From positions 1 to 5,744 of the forward strand of contig JAGWVG010000123.1 of assembly GCA_018970965.1 (NCBI GenBank): DNA of 5,744 bases. The letters run 5' to 3'. A program made the position numbers and the translations under genes. Positions 1 through 5,744 of the stretch are shown here, piece after piece. Origin of the DNA: Alphaproteobacteria bacterium. GTDB taxonomy: Bacteria; Pseudomonadota; Alphaproteobacteria; Sphingomonadales; Sphingomonadaceae. Numbering within the stretch: the stretch's first letter is position 1; every line of letters begins with the position of its first letter. Under the pieces are notes generated by a model. It saw nothing but the letters and a program-made list of their open reading frames with translations. It ran no database searches and had not been told where the DNA came from.

Positions 1-1352
1 ATTTTGATCTGCTCATCGCCCGTGCGCATGCCTTGGGCCTGAAAGTGCTGATCGATCAGGTCTATGCCCATACGTCTGACCTGCATGATTGGTTTTCTGA
101 AAGCCGGGCCAGCCGCAGCAATGCCAAGGCGGATTGGTATGTCTGGGCCGACGCCAAGGCAGATGGGTCTCCCCCGAATAATTGGCAGTCCGTTTTTGGC
201 GGCCCGGCATGGACGTGGGATGCGCGCCGCGGCCAATATTATATGCACAATTTCCTCTCTACTCAGCCGCAGCTCAATTGCCACAACCCGGCAGTGCAAG
301 AGGCCTTATTGGGCGTGGCGCGCTTTTGGTTAGATCGCGGTGTTGATGGCTTCCGTGTCGATGCCATCAATTTTGCCATGCATGATCCTGCATTGACGGA
401 TAATCCTCCGGCGCCTGCAGACAATGGCGTGCGCACCCGACCCTTTGATTTTCAGCTGCATGTTCACAACCAATCGCACCCGGATATTCCGGACTTTTTG
501 AAAAAATTTCGTGCGCTGACGGATGGCTACAAAGGCATTTTCACGGTGGCCGAAGTCGGCGGTGCCGAAGCGCATCGTGAGATGAAGGCGTTCACTGCTG
601 ATCATCAACACCTCAACAGCGCTTATGGCTTTAATTTCCTCTATGCTGAGCGACTAACGCCTGCGATCGTGCGTGAAGCCTTGGAAGAATGGCCGGATGC
701 GCCGGGGATAGGCTGGCCGAGCTGGGCCTTTTCCAACCACGATGCGCCGCGCTGGATCAGCCGTTGGGCGCCAAAGGGGCATGAAGCCGCTTATGCGCGC
801 ATGGTCATGATGTTGCTGGTTGCGCTGCGCGGCAACATCATTGTCTGGCAGGGCGAAGAATTGGGCATGACGCAAGTCGATATTGCCTTTGAAGACCTGC
901 AAGACCCTGAAGCCATCGCCAATTGGCCGCTAACCTTGAGCCGCGATGGCGCACGCACGCCGCTGCCTTGGGTGGCAGATGCCCCTTATTGTGGCTTTTC
1001 AACTGCCAAGCCGTGGCTGCCATTGGGCGCGGACCACGCTGCGCTTGCGGTGGATGCGCAAGAGGCGGATCCGCAATCGCTCCTCCAGCTCACCCGGCGG
1101 TTGATCGCGCTGCGCCAAGCCCATCCCGCCCTCAAAACCGGCGGGCTGAAGGTTTTGGTCGCCAGCGAGGATCTGCTTGTCTTCACGCGAACGGACGGGG
1201 CGGACCGCTTATTATGTGTTTTCAACATGGGCGGTGTGCAGCGGCACTGGCAGCCTGAAGCTGGCGATTGGACAATTTTGGCGGAGGTTAATGGAGCCAG
1301 CCTTGGCACATTGCCGCCCTTTGGCGCGCTCGTCGCGTCGTGTTTGGCATGA
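1..1352 (+). CDS. GH13 alpha-glucosidase (5'-truncated by window edge)
   Basis: This is a retaining alpha-glucosidase of the alpha-amylase superfamily (GH13), probably subfamily 23, releasing glucose from maltose and short alpha-glucosides. The reading frame is open from base 3, so the gene starts upstream; the TTG at 33 is an internal Leu codon. About 449 residues are visible, against roughly 540 in the family, so about 90 N-terminal residues are missing. Seen directly: region I (IDQVYAHTSD, from about 51); region II GFRVDAINF with the nucleophile Asp at 360-362; region III VAEVGG with the acid/base Glu at 552-554; and region IV FSNHD with the stabilising Asp at 741-743. The stretch AMHDPALTDNPPAP just after region II resembles the GH13_23 alpha-glucosidases (for example Halomonas HaG). 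The C-terminal part (about 1080-1349) fits the small beta domain C. Cellular location cannot be read without the N-terminus; cytoplasmic is usual for this group. The stop overlaps the next gene's start. Family assignment is very secure; substrate preference is inferred. Confidence 0.95.
   Translation, partial: FDLLIARAHALGLKVLIDQVYAHTSDLHDWFSESRASRSNAKADWYVWADAKADGSPPNNWQSVFGGPAWTWDARRGQYYMHNFLSTQPQLNCHNPAVQEALLGVARFWLDRGVDGFRVDAINFAMHDPALTDNPPAPADNGVRTRPFDFQLHVHNQSHPDIPDFLKKFRALTDGYKGIFTVAEVGGAEAHREMKAFTADHQHLNSAYGFNFLYAERLTPAIVREALEEWPDAPGIGWPSWAFSNHDAPRWISRWAPKGHEAAYARMVMMLLVALRGNIIVWQGEELGMTQVDIAFEDLQDPEAIANWPLTLSRDGARTPLPWVADAPYCGFSTAKPWLPLGADHAALAVDAQEADPQSLLQLTRRLIALRQAHPALKTGGLKVLVASEDLLVFTRTDGADRLLCVFNMGGVQRHWQPEAGDWTILAEVNGASLGTLPPFGALVASCLA
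1349..1352 (+). promoter_or_regulatory. ATGA stop/start overlap, GH13 to GH97
   Basis: The TGA of the GH13 gene (1350-1352) overlaps the ATG of the GH97 gene (1349-1351). No good Shine-Dalgarno sequence lies just upstream, so translational coupling by terminating ribosomes is a reasonable inference. A weak AAAAGG (1352-1357) sits 9 bases before the alternative ATG at 1367 and could serve that start instead. Confidence 0.7.
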
Positions 1353-1432
1353 AAAGGATGATGAGGATGAAGCAGCTTATGGCCCGGTTTTTGGCAGTTC
1401 TGGCATTTTGCCTCGCCCTGCCTGCATTCGCT
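1349..1432 (+). other. Sec signal peptide of the GH97 enzyme
   Basis: Residues 1-28 from the ATG at 1349 have a short basic n-region with several Lys and Arg, a hydrophobic run (FLAVLAFCLALPAF) and an Ala-Phe-Ala cleavage site followed by Ala-Pro. This predicts signal peptidase I processing and a soluble periplasmic protein. The Cys in the core is preceded by Phe and does not form a lipobox. Starting at ATG 1367 would shorten the n-region to Met-Lys-Gln-Leu-Met-Ala-Arg but keep a working signal. Confidence 0.85.
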
Positions 1433-3403
1433 GCACCCCTGGCCAGCGTCTCGTCGCCCGACAACAGCCTGACGGTGTCGTTCGACATCGATAGTGATGG
1501 CCGCATCAATTACAGCGTCACGCGCAAAGGCCAGCCGCTGATCAACCCCTCCAAAATGGGCTTCTTGCTGCAAGATAGCTTTGCGATGGTGCGCGGTTTT
1601 GGCTTCGTGAGCCAAGAAGCCCGCTCAGGCGAAGAAAATTGGGAGCAGCCTTGGGGTGAACGGCGCTACATCCGTGCGCAGTATAATGAACTTCTGGTGC
1701 GCTTTCAGCAGAAGGAAGATTTTAAGCGGCTGATGAATGTGCGCGTCCGCGTGTTCAATGATGGCTTGGGCTTCCGCTATGAAATTCCTGATCAGCCGAA
1801 TTTAAAGGTGATGAAAATCGCTGAAGAGTTGACGGAATTTGCCATCGCGCAGCCCGGCACCGCGTGGTGGATCAATGGCGGCGAATGGAATCGCGAAGAG
1901 CAAATTTATCAAAAAACGCCAATCGATGCCGTCTCTACCGCTTATTCGCCGATCACGATGCGGCTGAACGATGGCACGCATTTGTCGTTCCACGAAGCGG
2001 CGATTGTCGATTATTCGGGCTATTGGTTCAAACGTCAGGATGGCCAGACTTTCCGCACCATGCTCGCCCCCTCGGGCCGCGACGCGAAAGTGATCCGGGA
2101 GACGCCGTTCTGGACGCCGTGGCGCACCATTCGCATCGCAGATAGTGCAGCGGGCCTCGTTGAAAACAATCTTGAGCTCAACCTGAATGAGCCCAATAAA
2201 ATTGGCGATGTCAGCTGGTTCAAGCCGCACAAATATATCGGGATTTGGTGGGGCATGATCACGGGCAAATGGACATGGGCCAGCGGCCCCAACCATGGCG
2301 CCACCACCGAACGGGCCAAGCAATATATCGATTTTGCCGCCAAATATGGCTTTAAGAGCGTGCTGATCGAAGGCTGGAACAAAGGCTGGGACGGCAATTG
2401 GTTCGGCCATGGCTATTATAGTTTCACCGAGGCCTATCCTGATTTCTATTTGAAGGCGGTGACAGATTACGCTCGCAAAAAAGGCGTGCGGCTGATTGGG
2501 CATCATGAAACTGGCGGCAACATCGCCAATTATGAAGCGCAGCTGGATGATGCGATGAAGCTGTATGCCAGTGTTGGCGTAAATGCAGTCAAGACCGGCT
2601 ATGTCGCAGATGCGGGCGGGCTGATTGCACCGGGTGATAAGCCTGGGGATATGGTGATGGAATGGCATGATGGCCAGCGGTCATCGGTGCATCACCTGAA
2701 GGTCGTAGAAACCGCCGCCAAATATCATATCGCGATCAACGCGCATGAGCCGGTAAAAGATAGCGGGCTTCGCCGCACCTACCCCAATTGGATTGGACGC
2801 GAAGGCGCACGCGGCATGGAATATAATGCCTGGGGCCAATATGCGAACTCGCCCGATCATGAGCCGACTTTGGTGTACACCCGCATGCTCGCCGGGCCGA
2901 TGGATTTTACGCCGGGTGTCCTCTCTCTCACGGGGGCCAACGGCGTCCACATGGCCTCGACGCTGGCGAAGCAACTGGGGCTTTATCTCGCGCTCTATTC
3001 GCCCATTCAAATGGCGGCCGATTTCCCAGAGCAACTGGTCAAATATCCGCGTGAGCTGGACTTCATCACCAAAGTCCCTGCTGATTGGTCGGAAAGCCAT
3101 TTGATCGCGGGGGAAGTGGGTGACTATGCAGTCTTTGCGCGCAAGGATCGGAACAGCGATAATTGGTATGTGGGCGGCGTGAATGATGCCGATCCGCGCA
3201 CTGTAACCGCGAAGCTGGACTTTTTGGACGCAGGCCGCACCTACACGGCGACCATCTATCGCGATGGCCCCGATGCGGATTACCGCACCGATAAGCGTCA
3301 CAGCATCGCCTATGAAACGCGCAAAGTGAAAAAGGGCGATGTGATTGATGTTCGCATGGCCCCGGCTGGTGGTTTTGCGGTGCGGATCGCAGCGGGGCGA
3401 TAA
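1349..3403 (+). CDS. susB: GH97 alpha-glucosidase, SusB-type, secreted
   Basis: A complete glycoside hydrolase family 97 enzyme of 684 residues, predicted to cut non-reducing terminal glucose from maltodextrins in the periplasm. It begins with a Sec signal peptide (basic n-region, hydrophobic core, AFA cleavage site). Next come an N-terminal beta-sandwich (about 30-285), a (beta/alpha)8 barrel (about 290-565) and a C-terminal beta domain (about 585-680). Barrel motifs match Bacteroides SusB: IGHHET (Glu387, codon 2507-2509), NAHEP (Glu467, codon 2747-2749), GREGARGMEY (Glu485 and Glu491, the latter codon 2819-2821), and AGPMDFTPG. The spacing of the last three glutamates (18 and 6 residues) equals that of SusB Glu508, Glu526 and Glu532, the base, a calcium ligand and the acid. 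SusB has VKSGYVG where retaining members carry a nucleophilic Asp; here it is VKTGYVA, so inverting hydrolysis is inferred. The ATG at 1349 was chosen for its ATGA overlap with the GH13 stop; ATG 1367 (678 residues) is an alternative, and the in-frame GTG at 1340 is less likely. Confidence 0.95.
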   Translation: MKRMMRMKQLMARFLAVLAFCLALPAFAAPLASVSSPDNSLTVSFDIDSDGRINYSVTRKGQPLINPSKMGFLLQDSFAMVRGFGFVSQEARSGEENWEQPWGERRYIRAQYNELLVRFQQKEDFKRLMNVRVRVFNDGLGFRYEIPDQPNLKVMKIAEELTEFAIAQPGTAWWINGGEWNREEQIYQKTPIDAVSTAYSPITMRLNDGTHLSFHEAAIVDYSGYWFKRQDGQTFRTMLAPSGRDAKVIRETPFWTPWRTIRIADSAAGLVENNLELNLNEPNKIGDVSWFKPHKYIGIWWGMITGKWTWASGPNHGATTERAKQYIDFAAKYGFKSVLIEGWNKGWDGNWFGHGYYSFTEAYPDFYLKAVTDYARKKGVRLIGHHETGGNIANYEAQLDDAMKLYASVGVNAVKTGYVADAGGLIAPGDKPGDMVMEWHDGQRSSVHHLKVVETAAKYHIAINAHEPVKDSGLRRTYPNWIGREGARGMEYNAWGQYANSPDHEPTLVYTRMLAGPMDFTPGVLSLTGANGVHMASTLAKQLGLYLALYSPIQMAADFPEQLVKYPRELDFITKVPADWSESHLIAGEVGDYAVFARKDRNSDNWYVGGVNDADPRTVTAKLDFLDAGRTYTATIYRDGPDADYRTDKRHSIAYETRKVKKGDVIDVRMAPAGGFAVRIAAGR

Positions 3404-3407
3404 GCCG
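3404..3407. other. 4-base gap between convergent genes
   Basis: The GH97 stop (TAA, 3401-3403) and the minus-strand photolyase-like stop (TAG, reading 3410-3408) are separated by four bases. No hairpin followed by a T-run is visible here on either strand. The only local inverted repeat spanning the gap is weak: GCTAA at 3407-3411 with TTAGC at 3422-3426. Termination must use another mechanism, or the transcripts run into the opposing gene. Confidence 0.8.
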
Positions 3408-4934
3408 CTAAAGATCCAGACTTAGCTGCCCGCTTCTGCCAGAGGGGGAGGCAGATCGGGCGGCCATCCCGCGCCGCGCCCTTGGGCCGGCGCGGGACCC
3501 GTGGCGCCGGAATACAGCATCCGCTTCTACCCGCGCCTCGGCCTGTTTGCGGCGCGTGAAAATCTGGTCTTTGGCAAAGGCGGTGGCCGTCTTGTGATCG
3601 ACAATCGGGGGCGGATAATGGGGCGCTGCCGATCGGTCTAACCGCCACGGCTCATGCACCAGCGCGCCTTTGACCTGTGCCAATTCTGGCACCCATTGGC
3701 GAATAAAGTTGCCCTTTGGGTCTTGATCATGCCCCTGCTTCACGGGCGAATAGACGCGCACGGTGTTGATGCCGGTTTCGCCCGATTGCATCTGGCATTG
3801 TGACCAATGAATGCCCGGCTCAAAATCTACAAATTTGCGCGCGAGGATCAGTCCTGCTTCCTGCCAGGGCAGCCAGAGATCATAGGCGGCGAAGGACATC
3901 AGCATCGCGCGCATGCGAAAGTTGATCCAGCCATGCGCAGTTAAGTATCGCATTGCGGCATCGATAAAGGGATAACCCGTGCGCCCTTCCGCCCAGGCTG
4001 CCAGCTTGTCGGGGTCAGCGGGCTGCGGCCGCATCCCAACATACATGCGCGCAAAGGGCTGGTGCTCAATCTCGGGCTCGCTCTCCAGCTTTTGGATGAA
4101 GTGACAATGCCAATGCAGCCGCGCGATGAAGGAACGCATGGATTGCGCCCATCCGGCACGGCTTTTATCGGAAGATGTGTGGAGCGCCATCAAGCGCCGC
4201 TCGGCCGCTTGAAACACTTCGCGCATCGAAAGCGCACCATAAGTGAGATAGGGCGAAAGCCGCGAACAGGCCTGCTCTGCCGTTACAGGCGACGACATTT
4301 CGCGCGTGTATTGCTGCCCTCGGTCATGCAGAAAGCTGGTGAGCAGCGTTATCCCCGCTTCTCGCCCCGGCGTTTGCAGAAATTGGATGCCATCAGGATG
4401 CAGGCCAAGTTCTGCATATGTCGGCAGGGGCATGCTCTGCGTGGCTGCCCAGTGGACGTGCGGCTGGATCAGCACGGGCTCACGCATCAGGGCTTCCCAC
4501 TGGCCCGCCCAGATATCGCGGTTGAGGCCCGGCCCGCGCAATACGCCAAATTGGCGGCGCTCGTGCCAGGTTATGCCTTGTGCCCGCGCCCAGCGTTTTA
4601 CGCGGCGGTCGCGCGCATAGGTCCAGCCATTGCCCGTTTCTTCATGTGACCAGAGCGTGAAAGGCCCATGGTGTTGGCGTAGGGCCTCTAGCACGGCCAC
4701 TGCATCGCCCTGCGCAATGCATAATGTGCCGCCTTGCGCGCGAATGGCGTCCGCCAAATCGGCGACGCAGCCGCGCCAAAACTCCCATTGGCGAAAGGAC
4801 GTGTCGGGCAATTGCCAATAATCTGGCTCAACAATGAAAAGCGGCAAAACGGGCCCTGCCGCCGCCGCCGCGCCCAGCGCTGCGTGGTCGGCAAGCCGCA
4901 AATCGCGCTTAAACCAGAGGACTTGCAGGCTCAT
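3408..4934 (-). CDS. Photolyase/cryptochrome family flavoprotein, EPGIHW variant
   Basis: A complete 508-residue member of the photolyase/cryptochrome family: a blue-light FAD protein, likely repairing UV photoproducts or acting as a light sensor. It has the usual order. An N-terminal alpha/beta antenna domain (about 1-135) opens with LWFKRDLRLADHAAL, and the helical FAD-binding domain (about 200-425) contains SRLSPYLTYGALS (224-236), RTGYPFIDAAMRYL (318-331), GWINFRMRAM (335-344) and a closing FIRQWVPELA. By eye, Trp275, Trp357 and Trp377 match E. coli PhrB Trp277, Trp359 and Trp382; no Trp aligns with Trp306. The loop DFEPGIHW (370-377) is three residues shorter than DGDLAANNGGW in PhrB and has no asparagine facing flavin N5. 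The C-terminus is Arg/Ala-rich and ends QLSLDL. The ATG at 4934 was preferred over an upstream in-frame ATG at 5012 because the conserved strand begins right after it and it overlaps the preceding stop as ATGA. Family is certain; CPD, (6-4) or sensory activity cannot be decided. Confidence 0.93.
   Translation of the reverse strand: MSLQVLWFKRDLRLADHAALGAAAAAGPVLPLFIVEPDYWQLPDTSFRQWEFWRGCVADLADAIRAQGGTLCIAQGDAVAVLEALRQHHGPFTLWSHEETGNGWTYARDRRVKRWARAQGITWHERRQFGVLRGPGLNRDIWAGQWEALMREPVLIQPHVHWAATQSMPLPTYAELGLHPDGIQFLQTPGREAGITLLTSFLHDRGQQYTREMSSPVTAEQACSRLSPYLTYGALSMREVFQAAERRLMALHTSSDKSRAGWAQSMRSFIARLHWHCHFIQKLESEPEIEHQPFARMYVGMRPQPADPDKLAAWAEGRTGYPFIDAAMRYLTAHGWINFRMRAMLMSFAAYDLWLPWQEAGLILARKFVDFEPGIHWSQCQMQSGETGINTVRVYSPVKQGHDQDPKGNFIRQWVPELAQVKGALVHEPWRLDRSAAPHYPPPIVDHKTATAFAKDQIFTRRKQAEARVEADAVFRRHGSRAGPRARRGMAARSASPSGRSGQLSLDL
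3468..3510. repeat. GC-rich overlapping inverted repeats in the 3' coding end
   Basis: CCCGCGCCG (3468-3476) is perfectly complementary to CGGCGCGGG (3488-3496). Inside it, GCC (3478-3480) can pair with GGC (3485-3487), leaving a tetraloop and one bulged C. The right arm also belongs to a second inverted repeat, CCGGCGC (3487-3493) with GCGCCGG (3504-3510), so the two hairpins exclude each other. No T-run follows on either strand, so this is not a standard intrinsic terminator. It lies within the Arg/Ala-rich tail codons of the minus-strand gene and about 65 bases past the GH97 stop. It may simply reflect high-GC codons. Confidence 0.5.
4931..4934 (-). promoter_or_regulatory. ATGA stop/start overlap between the two photolyase-like genes
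   Basis: On the minus strand, the TGA ending the upstream FAD-domain gene (4933-4931) overlaps the ATG of the downstream photolyase-like gene (4934-4932). The bases upstream of the ATG show no clear Shine-Dalgarno sequence. Coupled translation from one transcript is inferred. Confidence 0.75.
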
Positions 4935-5744
4935 TGTGGCAACAGACTGGGAATATGTTGGCGGAATGGGAAAAAGCCTTTTGTCGCCAGCGGCCAAGCG
5001 GCGATGTCCCACGCGCGCTGGACTTGGTGTAAACGCATTCCATGCGCCGTGGCTTGCTCTGCAAGCGCATTTAAGCGGGTGGCTATCGGCCCAATAGGGG
5101 CATAGGCTGTTACGATATGCTCTGATCCCAGCGTGCGGGCATGTTCAATCAGCCCTTCTGCGTCGATCAATGGGGCGTCCCTGCCAAAATGGGCGGCAGC
5201 GCGTGTCAGGCCGTCAGCCAAGGCCTCTTGCCGAAACGCTGCAACGCGGGGCGACAGGCCGTCGGTTTGCACGCGTAAGCCAGCAATTGCCAAGACATGC
5301 TGTGCGTTGATCGGGAGGCTTTCTGCCTGAAGATCTTCTTCAGTCAGCAACAAAAGGCATGGCGCGTCTGGCAGAGGAGAGGGTGGTGTCAGCGCTTGAG
5401 GTGCGGGGTTTGGGACAGGTGCCGGTGCAGGGCCGTGGTGCAGCGGCGCGGGTGCGAAACGGCCTTGAGTGAAGGTGGTGATATTTTCGGCTGTTGCCAG
5501 ATAGGTTTTGCCCGGCGTCTGCAAGCCAGCAACCCAGCGCCAACTGAGCGTGTTGGATGCAGGGTCACCATCAAGCAGATGATTGAGGAAAAAGTCTGCC
5601 CCCAACTGCCAAGGCAGGCCCAAAGTGAAAATCCAGATGCTTGCAAACCACATCCGCGCATGATTGTGGAGATAGCCAGTCGTTATCAATTCGCGTGCCC
5701 AATGGTCAAAACAGGCAATGCCCGACTGCCCTGCCATTGCGGCC
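4931..5744 (-). CDS. Photolyase-like protein, FAD domain then C-terminal alpha/beta domain (5'-truncated)
   Basis: The C-terminal 270 residues of a photolyase/cryptochrome-family flavoprotein; the frame is open to the window edge, so the start lies beyond it. The Met codon at 5737-5735 falls inside the FAD domain and is not the start. Numbering from that Met, residues 1-93 are the end of the FAD-binding domain: TTGYLHNHARMWFAS with Asn25 (PhrB Asn341), LPW with Trp43 (Trp359), and LLDGDPASNTLSWRW with Asn62 (Asn378), Trp66 (Trp382) and Trp68 (Trp384). The flavin site therefore looks canonical. A Pro/Ala-rich linker follows (about 94-126). Residues 127-258 form an alpha/beta domain that resembles, by eye and in the same order, the antenna domain that normally comes first in photolyases. 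The FAD part recalls bacterial short photolyase-like proteins (SPL/NewPHL), which lack an N-terminal antenna domain. Its stop overlaps the downstream photolyase-like gene, suggesting joint expression. FAD-domain identity is secure; the C-terminal domain assignment is inference. Confidence 0.9.
   Translation of the reverse strand, partial: AAMAGQSGIACFDHWARELITTGYLHNHARMWFASIWIFTLGLPWQLGADFFLNHLLDGDPASNTLSWRWVAGLQTPGKTYLATAENITTFTQGRFAPAPLHHGPAPAPVPNPAPQALTPPSPLPDAPCLLLLTEEDLQAESLPINAQHVLAIAGLRVQTDGLSPRVAAFRQEALADGLTRAAAHFGRDAPLIDAEGLIEHARTLGSEHIVTAYAPIGPIATRLNALAEQATAHGMRLHQVQRAWDIAAWPLATKGFFPFRQHIPSLLPQ
4964..5359 (-). other. Putative relocated photolyase alpha/beta (antenna-type) domain
   Basis: This is a sub-region of the truncated upstream gene. 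It starts with a hydrophobic strand and an acidic-Leu turn (CLLLLTEEDLQAESL), then VLAIAGLRVQTDG, then a long helix with AAFRQEALADGLTRAAAHFG. These line up with LWFKRDLRLADH, VLPLFIVEPDYW and FRQWEFWRGCVADLADAIR at the N-terminus of the downstream gene. Later, HARTLGSEHIVTAYAPIG plus a helix and HGMRLHQVQRAWD match LEALRQHHGPFTLWSHEETG plus a helix and QGITWHERRQFG. The segment ends with AWPLATKGFFPFRQHIP, recalling the motif that closes the antenna domain. The alignment was made by eye without statistics. Confidence 0.55.
5360..5458 (-). other. Pro/Ala-rich interdomain linker
   Basis: About 33 residues between the FAD-binding domain and the C-terminal alpha/beta domain are dominated by Pro and Ala (APAPLHHGPAPAPVPNPAP and on to PPSPLPDAP). 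Such composition is typical of an extended flexible linker and marks the domain boundary. Confidence 0.75.

Noticed and set aside
33..35. TTG at 33 as the GH13 start codon
   Set aside because: The frame stays open to base 3 with family-consistent residues before it, and region I follows at once, so about 90 N-terminal residues must lie upstream.
1349..1432. Lipoprotein signal (Cys in the hydrophobic core of the GH97 leader)
   Set aside because: The residue before Cys is Phe, which does not fit a lipobox, and a clear AFA signal peptidase I site follows.
986..1615. Minus-strand open frame of 209 codons spanning the GH13/GH97 junction
   Set aside because: It is antisense to two well-supported genes, shows no recognisable motif and has a composition typical of a shadow frame.
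1802..2668. Long open frame (288 codons) on the minus strand opposite the GH97 gene
   Set aside because: It lies wholly antisense to a gene with full family motifs, and its translation has no recognisable domain. High-GC codon bias readily creates such frames. The same applies to the minus-strand frame at 2681-3301.
4062..4649. Plus-strand open frame of 195 codons inside the photolyase-like gene
   Set aside because: It is antisense to conserved photolyase sequence and its product has no recognisable domain.
4932..5012. Upstream start at 5012 for the downstream photolyase-like gene
   Set aside because: The 26 extra residues precede the conserved first beta strand, do not resemble the family, and would overlap the upstream gene by about 80 bases. 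The ATG at 4934 gives an ATGA overlap and the expected N-terminus.
1..5744. tRNA or rRNA genes, CRISPR arrays, insertion sequences, attachment sites
   Set aside because: No cloverleaf, regularly spaced repeats, transposase motifs or terminal inverted repeats were seen by eye, and nearly all bases belong to the four genes.

Overview
The window is fully coding apart from about 4 bases. It holds two gene pairs that converge near position 3405. The + strand pair handles alpha-glucans (maltose and maltodextrins). The - strand pair encodes two members of the photolyase/cryptochrome family. GC content is moderately high, SD-like sequences are weak and genes overlap by ATGA. A SusB-type GH97 next to a GH13 alpha-glucosidase is an arrangement known from maltose-utilisation loci of Alphaproteobacteria (sphingomonads, caulobacters) and xanthomonads. 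I infer an alphaproteobacterium, perhaps Sphingomonadales, with moderate confidence. No rRNA or housekeeping gene is present to fix the taxonomy.

Left half (1-3403, + strand): the first gene enters from outside the window and encodes a GH13 alpha-glucosidase with all catalytic motifs. Its stop overlaps the ATG of a complete GH97 enzyme that carries a signal peptide. The GH97 protein has the glutamate set of the inverting SusB type. The pair suggests that GH97 trims oligosaccharides in the periplasm while the GH13 enzyme, whose N-terminus is not seen, probably works in the cytoplasm.

Right half (3408-5744, - strand, so transcription runs from high to low coordinates): the upstream gene is cut by the window edge. 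It shows the end of a photolyase FAD-binding domain, a Pro/Ala-rich linker, and then a C-terminal alpha/beta domain that aligns by eye with the N-terminal antenna domain of ordinary photolyases. That is an inverted domain order. Its stop overlaps the start of a second, complete family member of 508 residues. This one has the usual order but an unusual flavin-site region (EPGIHW) lacking the asparagine seen in classical photolyases. The two are probably translated as a coupled pair.

The most unusual observations are the permuted photolyase architecture and the coupling of two divergent photolyase-like proteins. There is no sign of a mobile element, CRISPR array, tRNA or rRNA. No promoter can be assigned, because both operons start outside the window.
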